A stretch of DNA of 64,000 nt from contig CM069872.1 in the NCBI GenBank assembly GCA_036172665.1, forward strand, positions 51,012,101 through 51,076,100, read 5' to 3'. The position numbers and the translations under genes are program-made. The notes below the pieces were generated by a model. It did no database searches and was not told the DNA's origin. It saw nothing but the letters and a program-made list of their open reading frames with translations. Source of the stretch: Prosopocoilus inquinatus. Its lineage: Eukaryota; Arthropoda; Insecta; Coleoptera; Lucanidae. Shown here piece after piece: positions 48,300 to 60,625 of the stretch (positions are counted from its first letter, which is position 1; every line of letters begins with the position of its first letter).

Positions 48300-49140
48300 A
48301 AGTAAGCCAGGATAAGGAAGAGCAGTTCCTCGAAGATCTAGTAGAGATGGGGTTAATTCCAAGACATTTACGCCCATTGTGGAGTTGCTTTTTCCACCTT
48401 TTTCTGTTCTTCGCTATACTTTTCCAATTTCAGTTGCGTATCCCTTTTTTTCAGGTTTCCCAGGTAGGCCCATAGGGTTATTTTTTCCACTTCTTTCTGC
48501 CCTTCGCTATACTTTTCCAGTTCCTGGTGTGCATCCCTTTTTCGTTCAGGTCTTCCATTACTGCGTCGTCTCTTCGTATTCCGCAACATCTCCTTCTTGT
48601 TGTCTTTGTTCAATTTGGGATAAGCAAATGGGAATGAGGGGGGAAGACTAAGAGGCTAAAGAAAATGTAACAAGAACATGACGGACGACTATTGCTAGAT
48701 GTTGAAATTGGATTCCATTAATGATTAAGAAAGAATATTCTTCGTGTTCCGCAAATTCTCCTTCTTATTCTCTTTGTTCTATTTGGAAAAAGGAAATGGG
48801 GTTGAGGGGGAACGGTTCCATGAAGAGACAGAAGGGATGGGGAAATTATACCAAGGAAAATATAACAAAAACATGATGGGAGACTATTACTAGATGTCAA
48901 AATGCGATTTCATTAATGATGAAAGAACATCCATCCATTGGATCCTCGTATTCCTCAACATCTTCTTTTTATTCTCTTTGTTCTATTTGAGAAAAGCAAA
49001 TGAGGATGAGAGGGAGCGGTTCCATGAAGATATAAAAGAGATGGGGGAATGATACCAAGGAAAACGTAATAAGAACATGATGGGCGACGACTACTTTTGG
49101 ATATTCAAATGGGATTCAATTAATGATGATAGAACACCAA
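48300..49140. repeat. Tandem repeat of about 190-200 bp, three or more diverged copies
   Basis: TTCTCTTTGTTCTATTTGG, ATGGGGAAATTATACCAAGG and GATTCCATTAATGATTAAGA-like blocks recur near 48590-48730, 48765-48925 and 48965-49130. On the - strand, 48368-48613 is open for 81 codons and holds an internal duplication (LEKYSEGQKEVEK and LEKYSEEQKKVEK). From 49140 to 49620 nothing further is recognised. Confidence 0.6.
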
Positions 49141-49624
49141 AGAAATCTTTGGGCACGAAAACTTTTTCAGAGAAAATAAACGCATGTTTTTATAAAAATA
49201 AAATAAATGATTAGAGTCAGGTTTCGGAAGTTAACTTAATTTTTATAAATTGAAGAATTTAGAACAACGCTTTTGTTCCCTATTTTCCTAAAAAGTATTA
49301 TTTTCAGAGGAGTTGCGGGGTTTTCAAAAATTTTAGGCGGCACGTGACCAGATTAACTAATTTTCCCAAGATTGGCTACATTGTAAGATATTTTCTCCTG
49401 TCACTAAAAATAAAGTAACCAATTAACGTGCTTGGTGCATGGAGGGGGGTACTTTTACTAACAACCTTGAACATTTCATACATAAAAAGGATTTTTTTTT
49501 AATACGAGTTATGCATAGTTCAATCTCGGACGTTATTGCTTTTTTTTTGTTTCTTCTGACAAAATCTATTCTGTTACGCCACTAATTAGGCGCATAATTG
49601 AGTTTCGCTTTACTTTAAGAATTA

Positions 49625-49705
49625 GAAAATTTTGTTGCAAATCGATTTGATTGCATGGCAACGCAGTGTTAGGTCAAAAAGCGATCGTAGGATGTGGCTG
49701 TTTAA
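49625..49705 (+). repeat. Internally deleted copy of the GCAAATCGTTTTTGATTGCA family
   Basis: TTGCAAATCGATTTGATTGC is followed directly by GTTAGGTCAAAAAGCGATCG and AGGATGTGGCTGTTT. The last block is the family's other end, so the middle is missing. It passes straight into the first unit of the 304-bp satellite. Confidence 0.55.
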
Positions 49706-51190
49706 ACTACTCTTTAAGAATTAGCATCGGTGTATGTTTGGTTGCCTAATTTGGGCGATCACGTGGGACTCGGGCATTGTTGAAGAACCTGTACAGGCTT
49801 GATGAATCAAACTGTTGAACCGATAGACTTTCATGTGTTACTTGCAAAGAAAATAATATTTATTTTTAATTTATTCCTTACTTTCGCAACTGAAATAAAG
49901 CGGAAGCGTACTTGACCATAGCAATGCACAAGCACTTCCGCTTTCTTTTCCGATAATTTTTTTAATGTACATAAAGATTGCCGATTTAGAATTGGATGTC
50001 GCTGTTTAAACTATTCTTTAAGAATTAGCATCAGTGTATGTTTGGTTGCCTAATTTGGGCGATCACGTGGGACTCGGGCATTGTTGAAGAACCTGTACAG
50101 GCTTGATGAATTAAACAGTTGAACCGATAGACTTTCATGTGTCACTTGCAAAGAAAATAATATTTATTTTTAATGTATTCCTTACTTTCGCAACTAAAAT
50201 AAAGCGGAAGCGTGCTTGACCATAGCAATGCACAAGCACTTCCGCTTTCATTTCCGATAATTTTTTTAATGTACATAAAGATTGCCGATTTAGAATTGGA
50301 TGTCGCTGTTTAAACTATTCTTTAAGAATTAGCATCGGTGTATGTTTGGTTGCCTAATTTGGGCGATCACGTGGGACTCGGGCATTGTTGAAGAACCTGT
50401 ACAGGCTTGATGAATTAAACTGTTGAACCGATAGACTTTCATGTGTCACTTGTAAAGAAAATAATATTTATTTTTAATTTATTCCTTACTTTCGCAACTA
50501 AAATAAAGCGGAAGCGTGCTTGACCATAGCAATGCACAAGCACTTCCGCTTTCATTTCCGATAATTTTTTTAATGTACATAAAAATTGCCGATTTAGAAT
50601 TGGATGTCGCTGTTTAAACTATTCTTTAAGAATTAGCATCAGTGATTGTTTGGTTGCCTAATTTGGGCGATCACGTGGGACTCGGGTACTGTTGAAGAAC
50701 CTGTGTAGGCTTGATGAAACAAACTGTTGAATCGATAGACTTTCATGTGTTACTTGCAAAGAAAATAATATTTATTTTTAATTTATTCCTTACTTTCGCA
50801 ACTGAAATAAAGCGGAAGCGTGCTTGACCATAGCAATGCACAAGCACTTCCGCTTTCTTTTCCGATAATTTTTTTAGTGTACATAAAGATTGCCGATTTA
50901 GAATTGGATGTCGCCGTTTAAACTATTCTTTAAGAATTAGCATCAGTGTATGTTTGGTTGCCTAATTTGGGCGATCACGTGGGACTCGCGTATTGTTGAA
51001 GAACCTGTATAGGCTTGATGAATCAAACTATTGAATCGATAGACTTTCATGTGTTACTTGCAAAGAAAATAATATTTATTTTTAATTTATTCCTTACTTT
51101 CGCAATTGAAATAAAGCGGAAGCGTGCTTGACCATAGCAATGCACAAGCACTTCCGCTTTCTTTTCCGATCATTTTTCTTAATGTATTTA
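49693..51190 (+). repeat. Satellite of five 304-bp units, each with a hairpin and CACGTG
   Basis: GCCTAATTTGGGCGATCACG occurs at 49744, 50048, 50352, 50656 and 50960, exactly 304 apart. Each unit holds the E-box CACGTG and a hairpin whose arms AAAGCGGAAGYGTGCTTG and CAAGCACTTCCGCTTT enclose about 14 bases (first at 49897-49944). Units differ by only a few percent. No reading frame runs through the array. Confidence 0.95.
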
Positions 51191-51649
51191 AAGACTGCCC
51201 GCCGATTTAGAATTGCTGATAAGCTTTCACTTTCAATAAGGAATTCTTCACCGAAAGGAATGCTCGTATTATCTTTTTATCTTTTCCCGAATACTTGGAG
51301 TGTAAAATTGGCAATTTCACGCTTTTTCTCGTTCGTATTTTGTCGGTGAAATGCGCGGTTTACTCGCAACAAAACTGTGGAAATCGAAGTAATTTAATGT
51401 CTAAGACATAATCGCCAATTTAATAATAATAATAATCCGATTGCCTAAATTCAGGATTGGGTAAGGTTTAAATAAATTTTCGTTATTTCCTGTTAACAAA
51501 AGTGAAGGTCTTTTATACGAGGTGTTTATGTATGTATGTATCATGCGCCATTTGGTTTCTCTTAATTAAATTTTGATTAAATTTTGGTAATAAAATGAAT
51601 TTCGATAAGGTGAAAACTGCTGATGGAAATGAATGCTGAATTGTCTTTT

Positions 51650-52256
51650 CTTGTCATTAAACTTTTCAATTTGTGTTGTGAAGTTTATTTACGATTTCTC
51701 TCAAGCATTTGCATACAGCTTGTGTAGAGATGTATCACTCATCATAAACATAAGTTTCTTCTAAATTTATCCTTATTAATAAATAATTAGAGTTCCCTAC
51801 AAAAATTACAAGTGTTTAATTTTCAAGAAATGTAAGGATAACGTGCAGGATAATTAATAGTAAGCTGAAGAATAAACGTGCATCTTAAATTGCCTCTTGT
51901 CATTAAACATTTTCAATTTCAAAATGATTTACACGTTTTTATTGTGAAGTTTATTTACGAAGTTAATTTCATCGAAGCATTTAAAGTATGTGGAATTGTT
52001 TATAACCAGGGAACGGAATTATATATCTTTTTCGATTAAATACAAACGAGGCGGCAAACGTATAACACTGCAGCAACGTGTCAATGCGCACGCGCTCGTT
52101 GCCGCCTCGTTCAAAATAAACCGAACAAAACCGAACGAACCCGTATTTATAACTCTCATGTCTTTTCTAGATTTACCCTTATTAATAAATAATTAGAATT
52201 CCTTACAAAAGTTTAAAAAATGTTGCGATAATTAATAGTAAGCTGAAGTATAAACG
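51650..52256 (+). repeat. Direct duplication, second copy carrying a MITE
   Basis: Copy 1 (51650-51878) and copy 2 (51896-52256) share CTTGTCATTAAAC, TGTGAAGTTTATTTACGA, CCTTATTAATAAATAATTAG and TTAATAGTAAGCTGAAG in order. Copy 2 is 132 bases longer, which is the size of the foldback MITE it contains. Confidence 0.75.
52018..52150. mobile_element. Foldback MITE, copy 2
   Basis: It is homologous to 8009-8135: TTCGATTAAATACAAACG, GCGGCAAACGTATAAC, CTCGTTGCCGC and AAATAAACCGAACAAAA occur in the same order, with inverted ends. From 52260 to 53780 I see AT-rich DNA with no gene. Confidence 0.65.
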
Positions 52257-53794
52257 AATAATAACTTCATTAATCCCGACTTGATACTCATGAATTAGAT
52301 TTGGTTTGTTTATTTTTGAGTTCTAAAAACTCGCGTTGTTATAACAATTTTAAAAGCAAACGTACATTTAAATCAAGCCCACAACAATAAATTACGTATT
52401 GTAGATTCATACCACGAAATTAAAAGAGGCGGCACATAATTAAGCAACACGTCAGGAATATTAATTTTCTTCCTGATGTTTACGTTGCCTGATCAATCTT
52501 CGGTTTATTTTTAAGTATTATTTCATGTAACAAGAAATCATGCTGCTGTGTTCACTCGGTGAAAGGCTATCGCTGCAGACCTTAATGTGGAGGTTTTTTT
52601 TTTTTTTAAATCGAATATCCAAGGTAAAATTTCAGGTAGTAGCAGAACTTGTTCGACTCGAAATGTTTATTTCTGCTTTCTGGTAAAATTATAGAAGTAT
52701 AAATACATAGACCACAAGATTAATGTGTACAACCTAAACGTTCGAGATTCTTTGGTATTCCAAAACCGGACGCAGGGTTTAATTTTGTATATGAACATTT
52801 GCGTGGAAATTTCTTCATTAAAATACAAAACGAAAGAGCATTCAACTTCTCCTTGATAATGGCTTGTTTCATAAAACCTTGGTTTTTTTAGCTTTCCACC
52901 TCTCTTACATTTATGTACATGCTTTTATTGGTGATGGCCACAAGTGTTTTATATAAATTTGGCGAAAAGAGTGGGCCTAAACCTGAGTCATGAATTTCTG
53001 GTTCGCGCGTGGGCATGCACCTTTAGTATTTCATTAAATTTAAAAAGCAATGCAAATTTCTTTCGGGCCAGGCAGGTTCGACACAGTTTGTTTCACAATC
53101 GCAAGTTCAAGCAGGGCCTTTTCCAAATCGATTAAAAATCGCTTTAATGCACAGTATAGAACATAAAAGTATATTTAAAAAGTAATTGCAAGTGAAGGGA
53201 GCGTACGTTTAAAAACTAATTCAGAATTTCCAAATCATTCTTCCAAAAATGAATCGCCACAGAAGCGACAGACTGATTTGGCTGCGCTCGAAACTATACA
53301 GGGCACGCCACTGCAAGTAGGCACGTACGACGCAGTCTAATCGGATAATGCAGTTTCGGTGTAGGTCTGTCGATTAGATGTTGCAATTGAATACGTGTTT
53401 CAATAGCTAGGTATACAATTATCTAATTTAATTCAATTTAAATTTAAATAAAAACTGTGTTGCTGATAAAAAGTTTGCCTAATTTGAATGCCGGACCCTG
53501 TATATCTTAAACAAGCTGCAAGCTCTAACTCACCAAAGAGCAAAAAAACCAAAGCACATAGCGACAGAACATTTCGCTTCTTGGTTTTGAAATCTAACTT
53601 ACATTCGTTTTTGAGTGTCTAAAATTATATGTTCATGGAAAGAAGATAATTTGTTTAACACACCTAGGGAGAGAGAGAGTAGAAGATAAAGGAGTTCCAC
53701 GTGTACCGTGCCTGGGACCGCAGTTCTTTATTACGTTTGTGTCTTAGTAAATTGCCTAAGTTTTCGAATATTTCCCAGATCAGGGATCCCCAAC

Positions 53795-56500
53795 GGAGTC
53801 AATATTGACCTTCGTAGGGGTCGATTTTGGGAGTCAAAGAATCTCTGAGGGCCTTTTGTGTGATGATGAACCATTAAATAAGTTTTTTTATTAGTCTATT
53901 CCATGTATTATTTAATTTCTATATACGTTGACCTACAAAGGTTCGATGAAATCTTATAGTAGGCGTTGATAGATACGTAGGGGTAGATTTTGGGAGTTAA
54001 GGAACCTCTGAGGGCCTCTTGTGTGATGACGAACTATTAAATAATTTTTCTTATTAGTCTATTCTATGTATTATTTAATTTCTATATACGGTGACCTTCA
54101 AAGGGTCGATGAAAACTTATAGAAAGCATTGATAGATCCGTAAAGGTAGATTTTGGGAGTCAAAGAACCTCTGAGGGCCTCTTGTGTGATAACGAACTAT
54201 TAAATATTTTTTTTTATTAGTCTATTCTATGTATTATTTAATTTCTATATACGTTGACCTTCAAAGGGTCGATGAAATCTTATAGTAGGCGTTGATAGAT
54301 ACGTAGGGGTAGATTTTGGGGGTTAAGGAACCTCTGAGGGCCTCTTGTGTGATGACGAACTATTAAATAAATTTTTTTATTAGTCTATTCTATGTATTAT
54401 TTAATTTCTATGCACGTTGATCTTCAAAGGGTCGATGAAAACTTATAGAAAGCATTGATAGATCCGTAAAGGTAGATTTTGGGAGTCAACGAACCTCTGA
54501 GGGCCTTTTGTGTGATGATAAACCATTAAATAATTTTTTTTATTAGTCTATTCTATGTATTATTTAATTTCTGTATACGGTGACCTTCAAAGGGTCGATG
54601 AAAACTTATAGAAAGCGTTGATAGATCCGTTGGGGTAGATTCTGGGAGTCAAAAAACCTCTGAGGATCTTTTGTGTGATGATGAATCATTAAATAAATTT
54701 TTTTATTAGTGTATCCTATGTATTATTTAATTTCTATGTACGTTGATCTTCAAAGGGTCGATGAAAACTTATAGAAAGCGTTGATAGATCCGTTGGGGTA
54801 GATTTTGGGAGTCAAAGAACTTCTGAGGATCTTTTGTGTGATGATGAATCATTAAATAAATCTTTTTATTAGTCTATCCTATGTATTATTTAATTTCTAT
54901 GTACGGTGATCTTCAAAGGGTCGATGAAAACTTATAGAAAGCGTTGATAGATCCGTTGGGGTAGATTTTGGGAGTCAAAGAACCTCTGAGGATCTTTTGT
55001 GTGATGATGAATCATTAAATAAATCTTTTTATTAGTCTATCCTATGTATTATTTAATTTCTATGTACGTTGATCTTCAAAGGGTCGATGAAAACTTATAG
55101 AAAGCATTGATAGATCCGTAAAGGTAGATTTTGGGAGTCAAAGAACCTCTGAGGATCTTTTGTGTGATGATGAACCATTAAATAATTTTTTTTATTAGTC
55201 TATTCCATGTATTATTTATTTCTATATACGGTGACCTTCAAGGGGTCGATGAAAACTTATAGAAAGCATTGATAGATCCGTTGGGGTAGATTTTGGGAGT
55301 CAAAGAACCTCTGAGGATCTTTTGTGTGATGATGAATCATTAAATAAATCTTTTTATTAGTCTATCCTATGTATTATTTAATTTCTATGTACGTTGATCT
55401 TCAAAGGGTCGATGAAAACTTATAGAAAGCATTGATAGATCCGTAAAGGTAGATTTTGGGAGTCAAAGAACCTCTGAGGGCCTCTTGTGTGATAACGAAC
55501 TATTAAATATTTTTTTTATTAGTCTATTCTATGTATTATTTAATTTCTATATACGGTGACCTTCAAAGGGTTGATGAAAACTTATAGAAAGCATTGATAG
55601 ATCCGTAAAGGTAGATTTTGGGAGTCAAAGAACCTCTGAGGGCCTCTTGTGTGATGACGAACTATTAAATAAATTTTTTTATTAGTCTAGTCTATGTATT
55701 ATTTAATTTCTATATACGTTGACCTTCAAAGGGTCGATAAAAACTTATAGAAGGCGTTGATAGACCTGTAGGGGTAGATTTTGGGAGTCAAAGAACCTCT
55801 GAGGGCCCTTTGTGTGATGATGAACCATTAAATAATTTTTTTTATTAGTCTATTCCATGTATTATTTAATTTCTATATACGGTGACCTTCAAGGGGTCGA
55901 TGAAAACTTATAGAAAGCGTTGATAGATCCGTTGGGGTAGATTTTGGGAGTCAAAGAACTTCTGAGGATCTTTTGTGTGATGATGAATCATTAAATAAAT
56001 CTTTTTATTAGTCTATCCTATGTATTATTTAATTTCTATGTACGGTGATCTTCAAAGGGTCGATGAAAACTTACAGAAAGCGTTGATAGATCCGTTGGGG
56101 TAGATTTTGTGAGTCAAAGAACCTCTGAGGATCTTTTGTGTGATGATGAATCATTAAATAAATCTTTTTATTAGTCTATCCTATGTATTATTTAATTTCT
56201 ATGTACGTTGATCTTCAAAGGGTTGATGAAAACTTATAGAAAGCATTGATAGATCCGTAAAGGTAGATTTTGGAAGTCAAAGAACCTCTGAGGGCTTTTT
56301 GTGTGATGATGAACCATTAAATAATTTTTTTTATTCGTCTATTCTATGTATTATTTAATTTCTATGTACGTTGACCTTCAAGGGGTCGATGAAAATTTAT
56401 AGAAAGAGTTGATAGACCTGTAGGGGTCGATTTTGGGAGTCAATAAACCTCCAGGGAACTTTTGTCTGGTGATGAACTGTTAAAGAAAATCGACTTTTTA
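53795..56500 (+). repeat. Satellite of about 17 units of 163 bp
   Basis: The landmark ATTTTGGG recurs at 53824, 53997, 54150 and then almost exactly every 163 bases to 56430. Each unit reads GATAGATCCGT..GGTAGATTTTGGGAGTCAA, then AACCTCTGAGG, TTTTTATTAGTCTATTC, TATTATTTAATTTCTAT and a TTCAAAGGGTCGATGAAAAC block. Two subtypes are mixed (AAAGGTAG with GGGCCTCTTG, and TTGGGGTAG with GGATCTTTTG). First and last units are the most diverged. Confidence 0.95.
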
Positions 56501-56669
56501 TTAGTCCATGTTAATTAATTGATTTCTACATGTGTTAATGACTTCTTTAAAAATACTTTTGTTCCTGTTGAAAAGAATTAGTTAGTTAGTTAATCCTTTC
56601 AAAAGTTTCAAAGTTTGATTGGAATAAAACATTATTTAAATTGGTTTAAAACAGTTTTCTCTTTTGGCC

Positions 56670-57710
56670 GCCAAGAGATGGCGTTGTGGTCGAATCCTGT
56701 CGCGCTTTAATACTGTACTTTAGGTTTAATTTTGAAAAAAAGAGAACTAGCTTTACCTGAGAATATTTAGCCAAAATCGTGTTTTTGAAGTTCAACTTTC
56801 ATTTTTAAACAAGTGAAGGTATATGAACAGACAGGAGGCGGAGCTCTAAATAATCCGCATTTTTTAAAATTAATTTCCGATTTCCTAAAAAAGATTAATC
56901 GCAAAGGCGGAAGGGGGTTTAGATACCGATGAGAATCTAGCAGTGAATTCTATTGAAATGCTATTCATTTGAAATTAGAATAAAATGGGTTTCATTTTTG
57001 CTCAAGAGATGGCGTTGCGAATAATTTCCCATGATGCCTTTAGCGACTTTAGATTATCTAGTTCCAGTGAAATTAAAATCATTGTAAAATTAGAAAGCAG
57101 AATTTCGCCGTGAAAATAAAATGCTGTTGCAGGAAGTTCTAATAAAATAATCGCTTTTATTGCTCGTCAAGAGATGGCGCGATCTCCCTCACGCTTTAAT
57201 TTAATATCTTGATTAAATTGAATTTAATTACGAAATTAAAATCAATGCAAGAGCGAAAGGAGATTAGATTTTGTTGAGAATGCGGACGTGAATTCTATTC
57301 AAATGATATTTGAAATTAGAATAAAATAGGTTTCATTTTCGCTCCAGAGATGGCGCTGCGAATAATTCCTGTGATGCCTTTAGATTTTCGATCCAGTATC
57401 AGTGAAATTAAATCAATCATTGCACAGCTAGAAAGCTAGAAAGCAGAATTGCTGGGAAAGTGAAAATAAAATTCTGTTACTGGAAATTCGAATAAAATAA
57501 TTGTTTCTTTTGTTGGTCAAGAGATGGCGCGATTTCTCTCACGCTTTAAATTCATATTTTGATATTTGATTGTGAAATTAAAATCAATGCGAAGCTAGAA
57601 GGCAAGAATTTTGCGAGAGAATGTCGCATCAGCGTAAACCTGAAGTGGTGTTACAGGAAATTCCATTAAAATAGTTTTCACTTTCGGACAACAGATGACG
57701 TTCTTATTTT
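56670..57710 (+). repeat. Degenerate array centred on AGAGATGGCGY
   Basis: AGATGGCGY lies at 56676, 57007, 57172, 57348 and 57522, with a decayed CAGATGACG at about 57691. Spacings are 331, 165, 176, 174 and about 170. Alternate units are more alike (GCGAATAATT...GATGCCTTTAG after 57007 and 57348; CGATCTCCCTCACGCTTTAA-like after 57172 and 57522), so it is a dimeric repeat of about 345 bases. Confidence 0.75.
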
Positions 57711-57719
57711 AATTTCTGA

Positions 57720-58450
57720 AACTAAAGAATATAAGATAATCAAGTCGTCAACAAAAATAAAAAACACAAAAGAATAATCTGTACGAGAAGTGATACGTAA
57801 ATGAAAGAACGAACGAAAAATTATTTCGGCTGTGTGTAGAAGAAAAACCAAAGAAAATTCAAATAATGAACAAGAAAGCATGAAAAAACAAGAAACAAAA
57901 CAAAAGGCGAAACAAAAAATACAAGAGATTGGCGTTTCAAGAGCGGAGTAAATCAAATCAACAACAGAAAACGAAAGAAGAATTACATAAAATGTTATTG
58001 TGACTCCGACAACAAACAAAATATAATAAAAAATAATCATGAAACAAAAAAGAAATAAAAAACAATGAAATACAAACAAATTATTAATTTACAAGGACTT
58101 TCCAACGTAAATCGTCGATTTGAGATTGGGATTGAACTGATTCTGTTTAAAACGTAATTAATTTTTTATTGTTGTTTGGAATTCGCTACTTTTTGAATAT
58201 TCTTTGAAAAGCAATTCATCTGTGTTTTTTTGGGTTTTTTAATTTAGTTTTTTTTTGCATTCTTTCACAGTTGGGTTATTAATAGATCAGTGACGAGAAT
58301 ACTTACTTATTTCCGAGAAGAAATATTGCATTAAAGTTTGTTCTTCTCGCTTGGAAGAGATCTAATAACAAGTCATGGTCAAGATCAATGGAAACTTAAA
58401 ATCGCAGAATAATTTAATTTGTTACAGCCACTCGATAATATCTCTCAATT
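57720..58450. other. A-rich low-complexity DNA, nothing recognised
   Basis: The + strand from 57720 to 58080 is a string of A-rich runs (ACAAAAAAGAAATAAAAAAC type). The long frame on the opposite strand is a compositional by-product. No gene or ordered repeat is seen to 58450. Confidence 0.5.
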
Positions 58451-58454
58451 TATG

Positions 58455-58620
58455 AATTTCGTTGCAAATCGTTTTTGATTGCAGTGAAAACCTCGAACAG
58501 CCCCTGTACAGCTGTTTCAGCCCTGCTTGGGGGCTTCCTCAGCAGAGACGTAGCTCGAAATTACCATTGCAAACCAAACACGACTTGACCAAAAACCGAT
58601 CGCAGGATGTCGCTTCTCAA
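58455..58620 (+). repeat. GCAAATCGTTTTTGATTGCA family, copy
   Basis: It runs from GTTGCAAATCGTTTTTGATT through CTGTACAGCTGTTTCAGCCC and GACGTAGCTCGAAATTACCA to ATCGCAGGATGTCGCTTCTC. Both ends of the family are present in one stretch of about 165 bases. From 58620 to 60150 no gene is recognised. Confidence 0.65.
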
Positions 58621-60154
58621 TTTATGGTTGAAATCACAGTTTTTTTTTTTTTTTTTTAATTAATTCATCTACCTTTTTTGAAAACTAACAATGATATTTT
58701 AGACGTAATATTATAGAACATTACTGATTTTTGTTGTTGTTAGAAAAAAATAAGTAGGTATCAAGATTAGGATGTTACTTGCTTCTGGGGCTTCGAATTT
58801 GAATCTCATGCATAAATGCCTGAAATGAATCAAAAAAGGACTGGATTTTGGTTCATCAAAATAAACCCAAAAAGAGAAAATTGGATACGTGAATAATAAT
58901 GGTTGGTGTCTTTTGAGTATTTAATAAAAATCAGGGTTCCTATGCGATTTGAAAAAGGCCTTTTGGCCTATACACCAAATGGGGATTAAAATCATGCCGA
59001 AAGGACACGAAGTTAATGAACTGTGTAATAGGGCCAAACCTTTCTAATTGTTGCTTTCGTGGGTTGTAAATGACACTGTAAAATAAATGATCAATACGTT
59101 ACCGCAACTATAGTTTCTTGAACCATGAAAACATTATTGTACAAATAAAGCATTTTATCTCAACTCGTTCCTGCGGTTTTCGTTTTTGAATTTTGAAAGA
59201 GTTTTCGTGTGTTTGAAACCATATAAAAGACTCGAGAATCCTTCTAACTAAGTAACGATTTTATTTCCCTCTGAAAATCCTACTAAGGTAATCGTGCTTC
59301 GCTTTTCTTTTTTTTTTTTTGAAAATTTGTGGTGCACTTTCACGAACTCTTGCATAACGATTCGGATTCGTGCGAACCGAACCGTTCAACAATAAAATTG
59401 ACCGTTCTCAGCAACAAGACATAATCGAAATTCGACTTTAAAAAAGTAGGTAAACCGACCGCTCCTCGATCCAGGTCATATGTAAAATAAAACGCGCCGA
59501 GCAAGATGTACGTACACACAAGTAAAGAAGTAGGTACATTTAACGCTGGGTTAAGACCCTAACTTTTAAATGTTTTAAAAAAAATTAAACGTGTACTGAC
59601 CCTTGTTCGCACTGTATTTGGCAAACACGTATCAACCCACATATCCTTTCGATTGGCGAGTCTTCTTCATCAACCCGAATTGAACATTTTGATTTTTAAA
59701 AACGATGTTAATCCCGCACAGAGAGTTTATTTAATACACACGACGCGGTTTTAAAACGTCTGTTTCGGTAAACACTTTTTGTGCATCGTATGCGTTAACG
59801 AACTGAAACTGCGAATGATGCAAAAATAAAAAAAAAAAATAAGAAAGAGAATGCTGTGCCGCACCTGTTAGTTACTACCTACAACCCACCTCGAGAATCA
59901 AAAGCTAGCGGTCTACAGACTTGACCCAAGTGTTAATAGACCAGGTATCCATCCAGCTCTTACCTTACTCGTGTTTTACTGGTTGCGATTTAAAGAAACT
60001 CAAGGCGTTAAATACTTTGAGCACGTTGCCTTATTTATTCTGAAATAACACACTTTGATATAAATAAATAAATTCTGTTGTCTTATAATTATGGTAAAGT
60101 AATACAAAGACAAGTACAAATAAAAAGATTTATTGAACAGATGATATTACACAT

Positions 60155-60350
60155 TTAATGCAGTAACTTCCTGCATTGATGAACGCAACGCATTAACTTA
60201 AAGCAATATTGGCTTTCCTAATTATTTTACAGCAAAATTCCATTTAGGTTTCTTAAAGTACTCTTCAAGATGAATCTGTCTGCGCAGTTTGAGAATTTTT
60301 CATTTGCTCAGTTTCAAGATATTTTAAAAAGATTCAGTAACGATATTCAC
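60155..60350 (+). mobile_element. Dispersed element copy B, left of the retrotransposon
   Basis: GCATTGATGAACGCAACG through CAAGATGAATCTGTCTGCGC and GAGAATTTTTCATTTGCTCA matches copy A (25137) directly and copy C (62928) inverted. Its outer end lacks the ACAGGGTG seen in A and C. Confidence 0.65.
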
Positions 60351-60625
60351 TTTATACCTAAATTATCAGCAATAGGAGTTGACTCTTATCCGTTTAAACT
60401 CGTAAGTTTTTAATCTACAACCGGACAGAATATAAATGGAAAGGCACTCAACGTTTCACTAACGATTGATAGCTTCGTTAGCGTGATCTTGATCAGTGAA
60501 TGTTAAAATAAATTACTGGAAAAGAAAGAAAAAACGGCTAAATTTATAACCTTCTGTCCAGTTTTCATAAGGCTTCATCAAGGTCGATGATACTTTGATA
60601 CAAATTTAATTTAATCTTTTAAAAA

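Noticed and set aside
49897..49944. MicroRNA precursor in the 304-bp unit
   Set aside because: The stem is only about 17 base pairs, shorter than usual insect pre-miRNA hairpins; kept as a structural observation only.
42239..56500. CRISPR-like arrays
   Set aside because: Units are 163-655 bp, contiguous, without unique spacers, in a eukaryotic genome; these are satellites.
57678..58079. 133-codon very hydrophobic frame on the - strand (Phe/Cys/Leu-rich)
   Set aside because: It is the complement of A-rich low-complexity DNA, which yields TTT/TTC/TGT codons by composition alone.
59930..60000. First non-coding exon and promoter of Cad99C
   Set aside because: A possible - strand donor (GAGTAAG then GTAAGA) exists near 59965, but it would require a 30-kb intron and no initiator or supporting motif was found.
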